A stretch of DNA of 64,000 nucleotides, taken from NCBI GenBank assembly GCA_015680905.1, contig CM027378.1, forward strand, positions 39,157,001 through 39,221,000, given 5' to 3'. This DNA comes from Coptis chinensis (Eukaryota > Streptophyta > Magnoliopsida > Ranunculales > Ranunculaceae). Each line of letters begins with the position of its first letter. Within the stretch, counting starts at the first letter, position 1. Under the pieces are notes generated by a model, which searched no databases, was not told the DNA's origin, and worked only from the letters and a program-made list of their open reading frames with translations. Both the position numbers and the translations under genes were made by a program. This document shows positions 11,725 through 23,718 of this stretch, piece after piece.

Positions 11725-13255
11725 TATAATAGTGTAATCCCAACTGAATGGGATAAATCGACGATAAGGACCGATATTTCGTGGGTTGATGGTATGAGTC
11801 CGGTTGATCTAGGACCCAAATTTGTCGCAAGTTTTTAGGTGGTCTTGTTTTTTCGTTGTTGGTGCTCATACCAAAAAATTGAATTGAATCGTGTCCTAAA
11901 AGCCACCTAAAACACTGTCGGGTGCAAATATCATTATTTCAACTAATATTTCAATTCTTTTCTCTTCTTTTCTTTTCTTTCGCTCCTCATTTCTTTTTGG
12001 CTCCCATTTTTTTTTTCTCTACAATAACCTCAACATCAGCTCCACCATACTACTTTGTTTCAGGCCTCTTCAAACTTCAGTCTCCTCATATTTCTTAAGC
12101 GACTCTTCCCATTCAAGCAGGTATTACTACCCCATTTGGTGATTTCTTCTGTTTCTCCCTTTTATAGGATTTTAACCTCCCACCAAATTCATTTGTTGCA
12201 GATTGTCGTGTTCATTTTCTAGTTGGAGACAACTTTGGCCTCAAGACTAGGTAATTTCCAGTGTTCTTTTATGTTCATTTTCCCCTTTTGAGTGGAAGTT
12301 GGCTAGTGGCGGTTAATTGTCTTGGTACTGGTACTGTTATTTAAGTTGATTGGTTTATTGTTTGACAAGACACCTATAAAATAGAGATTTACATGAAAAC
12401 CTTAAAATTCTTATTTGTTGCCGCTGAGAATTGGCACAAAATGATAAATTCGGTCTGAATACGGAGCTATCAAACATTAATCAATAGTTATGGTACATGG
12501 GTTGTCACAAAATTTACAACTCCCATTAACTAATTTGTTAGAATGTAATTATAAGGTAATTTCTTCCTTTAGGGTGATTAGTCGTAAATAGACATTAGCC
12601 TTTAGAGAATACCATGAGGCATTAGTTGAGTTACTTAATTTACGTCTTTCTCTCTCTATCTACTTAAATGGAAAAAGGCTTTCACTCAATTCTTTATTTC
12701 CAAAAGGAACAGTTGTGGGTTGAGAGTTTGAGTTTGGTTAGGGTAATGCATAGGCTACGATTGTGAGTATCATCAGTTTACGTTTGAGTGTTGGTTTAGC
12801 AGCAATTGAATTGGGTAGGCAGGTGCATTGCATTGCAATATATTCTTTACACATATATCTATTTTTTTAGCAATATTACTTCTTCCAGTGCTTCATGTGA
12901 GCATGTCAAGTTGTGTATTTACTTTGAAGCAATCATGATCTACGCCAATTCATAGTCTTATCTACTTATCTCCTTCTGTTGGTTTTATGTAGGACAGAGC
13001 AGCGATTTAAACAAGTGGTGATAACATTATAGGAGGTGGTGAAAGTTGCATATATTGGAACTTGTTAGCAAGACAGAACTTGCAATTGAGTACATCTTAC
13101 CTTATAATTGATTTAGTTGTGTTAAACTTGATTGAGAACTATCTCATTTTGAATATTCTCAACGTGACCATGAGGAGTGGGTCTCATCACAAGCAAACAC
13201 TACGCCCACCCAAAACACCCACACCACACCAAGAAAGAAGCCTTCTCTAAAAATA
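11725..13255. other. Noncoding interval upstream of the OTU pseudogene
   Basis: No confident coding segment was found. About 11950-12120 is pyrimidine-rich (TTTTCTCTTCTTTTC) and resembles a plant 5' leader. It may be the leader or first introns of the OTU-domain gene that follows. The remainder is AT-rich. Confidence 0.35.
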
Positions 13256-14052
13256 CCAACCTAAAACACCCACACCACACCAACAAATAAGGCTTCTCCA
13301 AAAACACCAAAAATAACCACACCAAAAAATAAGCCTTCTCCTAAAACACCGAAAACAACCACATCAAGAAATAAGGCTTCTCCAAAAACAGCCACACCAC
13401 GAAATGTGAAAGATGGGTTAGACTTTGGAAAGACGAGGGGTTCTAAGGATTACAGGTTGGATATTCCTGAAGAAATGCATAAATACATTGTTAGAGTCGA
13501 TGACCTTATTGGCGATGGCAACTGCTGTTATAGAGCTTTCTGCATTGCATTAGGAAAAAGTCAAGAAGATTGGCCGCAGATGAGAAAGGACTTGTACTAA
13601 GAGCTTATTGTACTTTATACAGTCAAAGTGAGGTTGTTTATGTGATGAAGGAAATCCTACATGAAGAAGATTACGCACCCTTAAATAAGTGGATGAGCAT
13701 GCCCTTTGCTGGATACCTATTTGCTTCAAGATTTAATATTGTCCTCCTGCATTTAAGAGCTCAGAAGTGCTTCCTTATCATGCCACTGAGAACCCAAGTA
13801 AATCCTAAGAGAGTGAAAAAAGTGTTGGGTAGCGCACATGTTGGTGGAAATAATTTTGTCAATGTTGAACTTGTTGAAGATTGTTCGGTTCCTCCAGTAA
13901 TGCGCCAATGGCTTAGAGCTTGATATGATATTGCTGAAAGTTGGAATTTGGCATTCACAGCAAGGCAATTGCAATTTATGGCATTGCACATTTCCAATCT
14001 AATATGGGAAAACGAGCCTATTGAAGACCCAACAATACATGTTACCGACTAA
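13256..14052 (+). pseudogene. OTU-domain cysteine protease-like gene, frameshifted
   Basis: A Lys/Thr/Pro-rich linker made of repeats such as NKASPKTPK and NKPSPKTPK (13265-13400) leads into an OTU-like domain. The nucleophile motif is VDDLIGDGNCCYRAF (about 13495-13540), with DGNC intact. A frameshift near 13590 moves the frame to the segment 13570-13923. The domain end reads GGNNFVNVELVEDC, where the OTU family usually has a catalytic His before FV. Here Asn occupies that place. An in-frame TGA at 13921-13923 is followed by another 42 open codons up to TAA at 14050-14052. OTU genes of this sort are common passengers of plant Mutator-like elements. The gene is convergent with the plant-mobile-domain gene downstream. 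It is very unlikely to encode an active protease. Confidence 0.75.
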
Positions 14053-14339
14053 GTTGTTTATATGTTGTCGATATGATATTTTGATGTAATTTGTAAATTC
14101 ATTTTGACATGTTATTTTGGTGTAATTTGGAACAAGTGTAATTTGATTTTATTTTTATGTTATTTGCAAATAATGTTAGTGCTTTTATTTGACTTGATTT
14201 GGAAATCGAGTGATCGACTAAGTTGATTCGGACGACAATCGAGTGATTTGGAAATAATGTTCGTATGTTGTCAATATGATATTTTGATGTAATTTGGAAT
14301 AAGTGTGATTTGATTTGATTTGATTTTACTTGATTTTAC

Positions 14340-14606
14340 CCCAAACGACATGGTCAAGTCGTTTTACCTTTGAACCAAACGATGTGGCTGGGTCGTTCGA
14401 GCTTTGAGACAAACGATCTGAAGCGGTCATTTGGCCTTTATACCAAATGATGTGGCTGGGTCATTTGAGCTTTAAGCCAAATGATCTGAAGCGGTCGTTT
14501 GGATTTTATACCAAACAATGTGGCTGGGGCGTTTGAGCTTTAAACTAAACGATCTGAAGCGGTCGTTTGGCCTTTATAGCAAACGATGTGGCTGGGTCGT
14601 TTGGAT
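14340..14606 (+). repeat. Minisatellite, 68-bp unit built of two 34-bp halves
   Basis: The phrase ATGTGGCTGGG(T/G)CGTTT recurs at about 14382, 14450, 14518 and 14586, exactly 68 bp apart. It alternates with GATCTGAAGCGGTC(G/A)TTTGG. Each 34-bp half begins CCAAACGA and contains TCGTTTG(G/A), so each half is internally inverted. It sits between the 3' ends of the convergent OTU and plant-mobile-domain genes. Confidence 0.92.
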
Positions 14607-14830
14607 GAAAAAAATTTAGAAGTTCATTTCGTTTTTACAACACTTTCATATCCATACAACCACACAAACATCAAATTCCACTTAACATCAAATAACAACA
14701 AATTTCACTTAACAACAAAAACATCCATCATTCATTCAAAATCAAATAACAACAAATTCCAAACATCATTAATTCCAAAATCAAACATCATTCAAAATCA
14801 AACAACCATCCATTCCTTACAAGAAACAAA
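14607..14830. repeat. A/C-rich low-complexity tract
   Basis: Irregular repeats of ATCAAATAACAACAAATT(C/T)CA and CATCATTCAAAATCAAAC fill this stretch. It lies immediately 3' of the minus-strand plant-mobile-domain gene and could form its 3' untranslated region. Confidence 0.6.
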
Positions 14831-17174
14831 TCATGAATTATAACGCCCACCACTGTATTTGCACCTAGTCAAGTTGCATGCCTGTTCGGAGGAGGACCTT
14901 GCTTCCTCTGGAATATTGTTCTCAGCCAATTGCAGACCTCTCTCTAGCATGCGACTAGTTTCATTGATGACGTCGTTCTGTCCAAAAAAGGGAAATCAAG
15001 ATAAGTTACCAATCGAATGCAAAAAATCACAGTTAGAGAAACTCAATTAAAAATCACAATACTCACAATCAGTGAACAGTTAGGAAGTGTCTCTAGGGAG
15101 AAATGAATAGGAAGACGCTCAGGGTTCACAAATCAAATGTGAGAATTCCTTGCATACCAAGTCATGTAGTTTGGATGACACTCCCATGGATAAGACGAGA
15201 TAGGTCCTTGATTGCAGGGTTAGATCACATGATTCTGCCATGACTCCAAGTAAGTTGGCCCAATATTGGTCCATTTCACTTCATACCCGCGTCCTGCTAC
15301 AATTCTTGTTCTCTAATTTGGTGTTGGAGGATCTACGGGTATAAGCCACACATGACCAAACTGACGCACCACCCTTGCGACAGCATAAAGTTCGACAATG
15401 TTGAAAAAACATAGCAATCCCTAAAAAAATGTAAGGTCATCGATCGGGTTTGTATCTTTGACATTATTATAGGGATGTCAATCAACCTGAAATAAAATCA
15501 AATGTGTCATTAACAACTCTAATGATCAATTATTAAAAAAAATATATATAAACAAACTTAAATACTTACATTATTAAAACAATTCAAATCATTAAGTATC
15601 GCTCGATAATATTGTAATGCATGCGTTGTATCGTAATAGTGTAGAGCGACTACTGTGTGCCTATGAGCACGCGCCTGAGACAAAATATAGTCCATGTTTG
15701 GGACTGGTATGAATACCGGGAAGTACTCATAGATCCACATCTAGATATACACAAATAGTTAACATATTGATAGAGTAATAAAATTAACATGAAAAAAAAA
15801 AATCTCTAAAATACTAGAGTTTTATCTATAGAAGAGTCATATAGCCTGTAACCCCTTTCACCTTCGCACATGTGGCAGCCCCAAGAACTCTATACAAAAA
15901 CGTCAAAACTGCTGCACCCCATGCATACTCTCCTATCTCACTGAATTTCAACAACGGCCTCAGATAACATAGAGGCACTCCAGTCCCAGACTTGTCAGTA
16001 AAAATGGCACATCCAAAGAAAAATAGGATAAAAGCTCTGACAGCCCGTTAGACTTCCTGGAAACTCGAGGCCTTCTCCACCACCTTCCCAGCAGCGTCAC
16101 ATATGGGGCTATCATGAACCTTGTTAGAAAAATACTTCCGGAGGAATTCTAGCCTTACTTTTGAAGTGAACTTGCTAGCTTTCATCTTCACTTTAATCAA
16201 ATCAGTAGGGAGACCCAGAGCATGATGTGGGAGATTTATCGATTCTTGTAAGTTCAACTCACTGTCCCCTTGCACCGCTCTTCCTCTAACTCTGACTCCA
16301 GATATTTGCACAACATCATCTAAAGTCACAGTCATCTCCCCAAATGGCATATGGAGGGTGTTGGTCTCCAGATGCCATCTCTCCACAGATGCAGAGACCA
16401 ATAGTGGATCCATATGCTCGTGATAACTTAACACGAGATCAACCAACTCAGTCCTTCTCAACTGTTGGGCAAATCTGGGAGACCTTCCAAATTCTTTCAT
16501 AAAATCCCATTGGCAAAACTTTGCTAAGTGCGAAACATATTTCAATGCTCCGCAATCCTCCTGAAACAACCAAACACGCATTAGATATATATGAGCATAA
16601 ACAAAAGATTTTGTAAGAGAAAATCAAAGTACTACAGAAAAACAAAAGATTACCCTTCTCTTCCAAACATCGTGACGACATGCACTGCATAGTCATACAA
16701 CAACTCTGACTCATACGGGCCACCCCCATACTCACCTCTTTTAAACTCCAAATCATCATTGGATTTTCTTACAAAATCCAATACTAGAGGTGCTTCCTCC
16801 ACTGGTGGTATGACTTCTACCACATTTTCTTCCACATCATCATCCTGCTCATCCTCTTCATCCCCCTCCTCACTCTCCTCTTCCCCCTTTTTACTCTCCT
16901 CTTCCACTATACTCTTCCCTTTATCCGTATTTACATTTAAACCTACATTGTTATCACTATCTACACTATCTTCACTCGATGAATCAACTTCAGGAACCTC
17001 AGGAACCACTTTTTCTTTGTGATCCTCTCTACGCGCTGATCTCGTTAAGCCCTCTGCCTTTCGTCTCGTTCTTCCAACTGCATCACCACTAGAGGAACCA
17101 CCGCCAAACAATTTCTTCACACCTTTGAATGTAGTTTTTGCTACATTCTTCACATTCTTTGATCGAGGACCCAT
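14831..17174 (-). pseudogene. MAIN-like plant mobile domain (PMD) gene, decayed
   Basis: The first exon (17174-16650) starts MGPRSKNVKNVAK. It is basic and then strongly acidic (EEESKKGEEESEEGDEEDEQ), and ends at an intron with GTAATC..TTTCAG borders. The second (16560-15842) carries the PMD core: ASVERWHLETNTLHMPFGEM, TVTLDDVVQISGVRVRGRAV, then RAFILFFFGCAIFTDKSG and GEYAWGAAVLTFLYRVLG. Further exons at about 15740-15573 (WIYEYFPV..), 15483-15080 (ARVVRQFGHVWLIP, then a WY..NPERLP end) and 15000-14831 complete the gene, stop at 14831-14833. In-frame stops occur at 16048-16050 and in the 15483-15080 exon, some looking like TGG-to-TGA changes. Exon phases at the first intron did not join cleanly. 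PMD genes occur in plant Mutator-like elements and as domesticated MAIN/MAIL genes; decay argues for the former here. Confidence 0.8.
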
Positions 17175-20100
17175 TGCTACAAAGAAAAATAAAACAGGAC
17201 ATTAACAATATATAAAACACAGTATATAAAATAAACCTAGATGAAGTCATAATTGAACATTAACAATAAGAAAACACATGTGAACACCACAAACACTAGC
17301 TAGATAGGCCATTGAACTCATTTTATATATGTTATTGCCTTTTGGACTGAGATTTATTTACAGCATAGTCATATATCTCACTATTTGAGCACCGATATAG
17401 CTAGTGTAGAGAAGTCCATGTTAAGTTTCTCAATCAAACAAAATAGATATCCAAAGAAAATATTTTTTTGAATACCTAAATTGCATTCTTCAACAAATTA
17501 GCACACCATATTATATAATTAAGTTCATCAATTGCACAGAAACAAATGAAACCCTAAATGGTTTCCTCATTTTGCACCCAGTAATACTCATTCAACTTCC
17601 AAGGTTGCCTCCTCCTCCTCCTCCTCTATCATTTACATCTCCTAAACCATTGTGAGACCATGGAGGATGATAGGGAAGAAGGAAACTAGGATTCTAATAT
17701 GGAGCTCCATCAATACTGTCACTGTATTCATCTTTTTTCCTGGCACCATGAAATATTTGAGTAATCCCTAACAATACAGAGGACCTTGCCATACCAGTAG
17801 TTTTATAACTACAATATTGATAGCTTAGTCAGCCAACCCATGAATAGGGTTCCTTTCAACTATATCCATCTTCATATAACCTGTCACTAGCTAAAATAAA
17901 ATAGAACTGTTGTGGTAGTGGAGAAGTATAACTATTTTTCACATTGCATTCTTAATTGCAAACTTAAAAGGTTAACTTTTCGATTGACAAACTTAAAAAG
18001 TTTACATTATAGACAAATTGATAAGCAAACATCACAGGTCCTATATGGCAAAACTGACATATTTAAAAATCTGACATTCCTCGAGTGAGCTATTAAATGT
18101 AGCAGCTTAGCATTATCAACTACGTCATAAAACAACACAAAGAAATTCCTCGTATTATGCAACAAGAGATGAGACATTGAAATAACTCCTAACATCATAA
18201 AGGAGTTAGATTTTCCTAAATGCAAGATTACTGGAGGGGAATTCTTCTGAACAGTTATTTTTGGCTACAGATAACAAGGGATCATTCAGATTGGTTCGTT
18301 ATGTTAATCGAGAGAAGAAAAATCAATTCACCGCATCGTGAACTGAAATAAATTCACCACATCGTGAACAATTCATCACTTGGCACATAAATAAAATCAA
18401 GTAAATCAAAATAAAAATAAAAAATCCTGCTTACCACATTATGAACTGAAATCAAGCTCGTAAAGATGTTAGGGGGTATGAAGGTTTAGTTCAACATCTT
18501 CCTTAAGAAACAAAAGTTTAGAGAAAGTATTACGATACGTTCAACTAAGGTGATTACCTAGAATGATGAGGACTTGTGCTTCATGACCTGCCTCTAGTTT
18601 TCGCAAACTTTTCTATTATTCTTCCCTTGTGACTGAAATTGGAGAACACAATACAGCCTTTAATGAGAATAGGGAAAAGATACTAAACATGGGCGAATAC
18701 AAGAATAAAAAACAAAGGTTAGGTGAGTGATGCTTAAAATCAAAATCGTGTTTCCAGTTCATCCTCATAAATGATTGACTATCAACTTTTATGTTAACGT
18801 TTTCATTGAGCTATTAAGAGATTGATATATAGATTGAAACAATACAGAAGCATGGAGTATGTATCAATTAAAGCAAATTCTTACATCTTTTCAGCATGGA
18901 GTATGTATTGATTAAAAGGTTTGGATATGAGTTTTTTTCGTTAGGGTTTCGAAGGGTTTTTTGGTGAGTGCGCGAGGGAGATGATGCTGGTTAGATTGGT
19001 TTTCCCGGTTTTGCGATTTAGGTGGGGGGTTTACTGGGCTTTTTGTTGGGCTTCGCTGTTTGGGCTTGTGCTGGAGGCTGCCTAATCCAATCTGTGTAGC
19101 GCCCAATACAAGACCCTTTTTATATAAGCAACTCGAGAGTGGGAACTCCGGATCCTTGGCTTTGTATATATACTGTAAATTTTATGTATTGACCTAAATA
19201 TTCTCTATGTAAGATCAGAACTTGAGTAAGTCTTCAAACTGTTTTCATCATCATTATTCAAATGTTTTCTTTTAAAATGAGGAATATGTTCTTCATTTTA
19301 TATTTTTAGGAGAGTTTTTTGGATATTTTTTTCCTTCATCTTTTTGGCTATATGGTTTTAATGAACGAATGATGCAATCCTTTTGATGAAGAAACACTCA
19401 TTCTTTTTTTCATTTTTCACTTCATTTTGTATCTTTCTTTCTTCTTTCTTAATATAATTTACTGCTCACCTTTAGCAAAAAAAAAAAAAAAGTTTTAATG
19501 AACGAATGCTGAGGTTTTTCCGAATCTTCATTTATGCATTTGTGATTTTTCTTTTTCCTTCAATACTTTAGAGCTTATTGAAATTGTGTCTCTACTAAAC
19601 ATGTTTGTACATTATGAAAAAATAAAAATGAAATTGGAATCCTTTTTGTCTATAAGGACTTAACAAATGAACAAAGGATTGGCACTTAATGACCCTTTAG
19701 ACGGACCCTTGATAGACTAGCATGTCAAACTGCACTTCCATTTAGGTCTTCCACAATTCTCAGCATATGTTTCTATTTTATAGAGATTTTGTCACTATAT
19801 CTAGCTAAATTTATCATCAACTTTGATGGGGAGCAAAGGTGCCATTGAAAAAGACAAACTTGAATTTAAAAGTATGGTTATGTGACGTTTGGACAACAAT
19901 GTTTTGTTAGGGTCTATGTGTTTCCACATGATAGTTTTTGACATTGGCCAAGCTTGGAAATCAATTTGTTTTATAATACATTTGGTAAAATAGGGTGTAC
20001 TTATTTTGGATGTGGTAAACAAATTGTGAAGTTTCAAGAAGTCCTTAATGTATTTTGCGCATGTGGGATTGCCTGCTTTCTATCTATAGGAGCAGGAGCA

Positions 20101-21306
20101 GTCATTTGGTATATTCTGGTAGAGACAAATTCTCTTTTGTATATTAATCCATAAGATCACTGCAGCTACTACTACATAAACTAAAGTCGACGGAGCTCAT
20201 TGTTCAAGAAATTAAGGGTAATTCAATCGGTGTATGCATAATTGATGTATGTATGTAACTCTTAATTATTAATTATGTAAAATCCTCCTTTACGTACTCT
20301 AAAATTAGTTGCAGTCATATGGAGTTTGAATGTCTCCAAACTCAAAAGGCACTGCAACTTATTCTTTTGTTTGAAGGTTATAACGCCAGTAGAGCTTATA
20401 ACGCCTGCTAACACATTTGCTATTTTATCCTCATACAATTCATGCATGTACTTATTCTATCGATATGCATGGAAGATCTCTCTGGCCATTGTTTATCCTC
20501 TCAACACAAGTTCATCTCCGTTCACTTGCCCTTTGAGATTGAAGATCCACAAGTGTCTTCCTTTATTTTCCCAGTGTTTGTGCGAGTTTCTTATGAATTG
20601 TTAGTTGTAATCAAATATTGTGTTCTACTTATTGTGGGAGTTCCTTTGTGTTTGTTGTGGGATTGTAGAAGCTATGGTGTGTGCCCTAAATCCCAAAATG
20701 AAAACTTATACCCAGTAAGCCACCATTATACATGAAGTGCATAATCTCAAGGGAAAAGTTTTGAACTTCATAATATCTAATTTGAATCCATCACATGGGC
20801 ATTTGATTCAACAATCATAAAAAAAAATGAATGAAAAATAAATTGCAAAACAAATTGCAAAAAGAAAGAAAAATACTACGGAAAGCATAGAGAAAATGTA
20901 CCATAGAAAAATGAGCGGTTCTTCTTTACCATTGAGGAAGAGAGATTGTTGAGGAGGAATGAAGATTAGAGTTACCATTTCGAGGGGAGTTAATTGGAAG
21001 ATATAAGGTTTTCAATTTAGGGGAGTTTAACGCCCTACACTAACGGAACATAAATTGGGTCAGGGAGCCTCTTTTAGAAAAATTTATGCTTAAAAAATTG
21101 AGGAATATTATTTTATAGATTTACTACTACTTACTTTTTTTATATAGTGAAAACTACTTGTACAAGGAAAAAAACAAGATTAAAAGGTGTTATCTATTAT
21201 AACTACCCATGCTTTTTGGGAGTGGACAATTTAGTTATTGAGATTTGTAACTATTTTATTCTCTTTTTTACCCTTATATAACTACCAAATTAAATATTTT
21301 CACTAA
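17175..21306. other. Noncoding AT-rich interval
   Basis: No recognisable gene or element ends were seen. A short CTC microsatellite lies at about 17607-17626 and a poly-A run at about 19478-19492. About 18920-19110 is locally GC-richer and reads like a plant leader or element end on the minus strand (GGGCTTTTTGTTGGGCTTCG on the plus strand). Short open frames at 19950-20155 and 20330-20735 have no recognisable domains. Confidence 0.35.
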
Positions 21307-21319
21307 AAACAATATAATT

Positions 21320-21790
21320 CAATTACAACCACCTATTCTACATTTTTAAATGCATATGCACAAATATAAATCACTAACGTAGTAAACTTATTTTAAAATA
21401 CTAATGCATTTTAAAATGTATATGCATAATGATATGCATTTTAAAATGCATACACAAAATGCATTTTATTATTTAGTAGTTTCGACCAACTACTATGAAA
21501 TGCAATGAGTTGGTTTAGGATTTAGTGTCTAAAGGTTTAGGGTCTAGTTTATAGGGGTTTAAGATTCGATGTCTTGAGGTTTAGGGTTTACACACTTATG
21601 GTTTAGTGTCTAGAAGTTTTTAGGGTTCAGTCTTAGGGTCTAGTTTATAGGGATTTAGGGTTTAGTGTGTAGATGTTGAGGGTTTAGGCTTAGGGTCTAG
21701 TGTCGACAAGCTAGTTTAATTTGTGATACAGCATATGCATTTTAAAATGCAAAGTAGGTGGTTGGTTATAATTGAATTCTAACATTTTAA
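21320..21790. mobile_element. MITE-like element with telomere-like core
   Basis: The left part at about 21320-21362 (ATTCAATTACAACCACCTA.. then AAATGCATATGC) is mirrored at about 21728-21778 (GCATATGCATTTTAAAATGC.. then GGTTATAATTGAAT). Between the arms lies roughly 200 bp (21507-21712) of degenerate TTTAGGG-type repeats such as GGTTTAGGGTCTAG and GATTTAGGGTTTAG. Several palindromes around GCATTTTAAAATGC lie inside the arms. The exact ends and target duplication are not resolved. Confidence 0.6.
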
Positions 21791-22124
21791 AATGGATTGT
21801 AAAACATTGAGATCAAAATAACTTAATGAATATTAAAATGTTGAGTTAAAAAGCAATACTAAATGTTTACTTTCAAATGCATTTTAAAATTTATGAAATT
21901 TTTAGAGATTATGGGAGAGGAAATATAGTTGTTTAGTAGGTGCAAATAATTGAAAGAGGGTATTTTTGTCAATTACATTTGAAAATGGGTTATCATGTGT
22001 CAAATTATGGTTTCGGTGTAGGAATTAAAAATATTATGCCTCTGACTTTGGAGTCAAAACAATTCTTAATCGAGTCCCTTAAACTAATTTTTTGGTTTTT
22101 GATTAGCAAGGAGTGACTCTAAAA

Positions 22125-22315
22125 TAGGGGTGGCAGTTTTGTACACAACCCACTAACTCGACACAAAATTAAAGGGTTTTTGGTCATTTAAGGGTTGACC
22201 TACCGAACCCGTCAAATAAATAGTAATGGGGTTGGGTTTGGGTTTGCTCTCCTAACACGTGACCCAAATATGACACGACTCGAACCCGACCCAACACGAC
22301 CCATTGCCACCCGTA
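22125..22315. mobile_element. Short hAT-like element (191 bp), deleted copy of the 7506-8177 family
   Basis: The left end TAGGGGTGGCAGTTTTGTAC and right end CCATTGCCACCCGTA match the family in inverted order. Only the GGGTTGACC/GGGTTTGGGTTTGCTC subterminal parts remain and the AT-rich core is missing. The flanks CTCTAAAA (22117-22124) and CTCTTAAT (22316-22323) agree at six of eight bases. Confidence 0.8.
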
Positions 22316-23718
22316 CTCTTAATGACAAAACGGATGAAATAATCACTCCCAAAACCAAGCTTTTTTAATAATCACTCTCAACGACAAGGACAAGGATGCA
22401 AAAAGTTCAAGTTTGCCCTGGACACGAAATAAAAAACGGCTCAGTTAGATGAAAGGTCAAGTATACCCTGATGGAAAATAAAAAACAACTGGCCCAATGT
22501 ACATAAACGACCCAGTGTATATATAGTATGAACAATCATTGTTTATAGCTCAACATAATGAATGACGATCAGTAAGAAACACATATTTGGGTATGAACCG
22601 AACATACCCCACATGGATAGCTCAACATAATGTATGACGATAACTGAGAAGACCTATTGGAATATAAACAATTGGTTGTGTTCTTAACAATAAACTTGTT
22701 TCTTAACTCTAGGGTTCGTGCAATTTTCGGTGTTGCACAAGTTTTGTCGGTTGGAAATGGTGAATTTGACATTTTGATCTATTTTTGGATTGATTTTCAA
22801 GAAAATTTTAGAAGAAATCTAGGTTTTGGTTTTTGCAGTTTTCCTTTTTTTGAACTCTTTTTTTCTCTTTTTGAAATATGTGAAACTGAAATGATGTGAA
22901 ACCGTATTTGATGGTGAACAAGTAAATTATGGAGGTGAACACGCAACCGAACCGTTCAGATGGGGCACACATAAATGAGGGCAATTGTGTCTTTTCAAAT
23001 GGAGGTGGAAACGTAACACGTAACTGAACCTTTCAGATGGAGGCATGAACATATACCATTGTTCATACTGGCCAATTTATGAACAATCATTGGGTATGAA
23101 CAATCATTGCAAGAAATATCAAATGTCAATAGACAATATTCTGAAAGATACTATGGAAGAACATGGAGGAGGAGAGAAAAAAAGAAGTTGAAGATGAGAT
23201 CCAAGATGATGAGAAAATAGAAACAGATGATGATGCTCGAGATAAAGGAGGAAAAGAAGATGAAAAAGAATAACAACAAGAGGCCGGAGAAGAAGAAGAA
23301 GAGGTACCAATAAAGGTACCATTACATTCGTGATTTTTTTATTTTTTTAATTTTTATTTTTTAATTTTTATTTTTTTGCAAGAAAATGGTATGAACAATG
23401 ATTGTCCATATATACCTCTGTTTTCCATGTTAGGATTTGCACTATTGCATGATAGGAAATATGTATGAACAATCATTGTTCATACTATTGTTTAAGTAAA
23501 AAACATAAGTTAGTAAACACACTTCTTTGGACTATGAACAACGATTGTTCATATCTAAACAACATGACAAATGATAACTGAGAAAACCTATTGGACTATG
23601 AACAATCAGTGTTCATACTGAACAATGAATGTTCATTCCTATTAGTGTATGTTTGCATCAACAAAGTTATGTTTATACTTTGCTAATCTTTTAATTTCGA
23701 TATCTGACCTTCATTTAT
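22316..23718. other. Noncoding leader-like interval of the next gene relic
   Basis: No confident exon was identified. The 23-bp palindrome described at 22527-26396 first appears here (22527-22548, 23389-23411, 23463-23484, 23532-23553, 23596-23618). About 23150-23320 is purine-rich (GGAGGAGAG, GAAGAAGAAGAAGAGG) and would encode an acidic or basic low-complexity segment if translated. Confidence 0.4.

Noticed and set aside
13180..13400. CRISPR-like repeat array
   Set aside because: The AAGGCTTCTCCAAAAACACC repeats are in phase with an open reading frame and encode a Lys/Thr/Pro-rich linker leading into the OTU domain.
16759..17022. Ser-rich plus-strand open frame
   Set aside because: It is the antisense shadow of the acidic low-complexity exon of the minus-strand plant-mobile-domain gene.
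19950..20735. Small membrane-protein genes
   Set aside because: Hydrophobic short frames here have no homologous motif, no splice or promoter context, and are expected by chance in AT-rich DNA.
21507..21712. Genuine telomere or subtelomere
   Set aside because: The TTTAGGG-like units are few, degenerate, and framed by inverted arms within ordinary transposon-rich DNA, so this is an interstitial relic.
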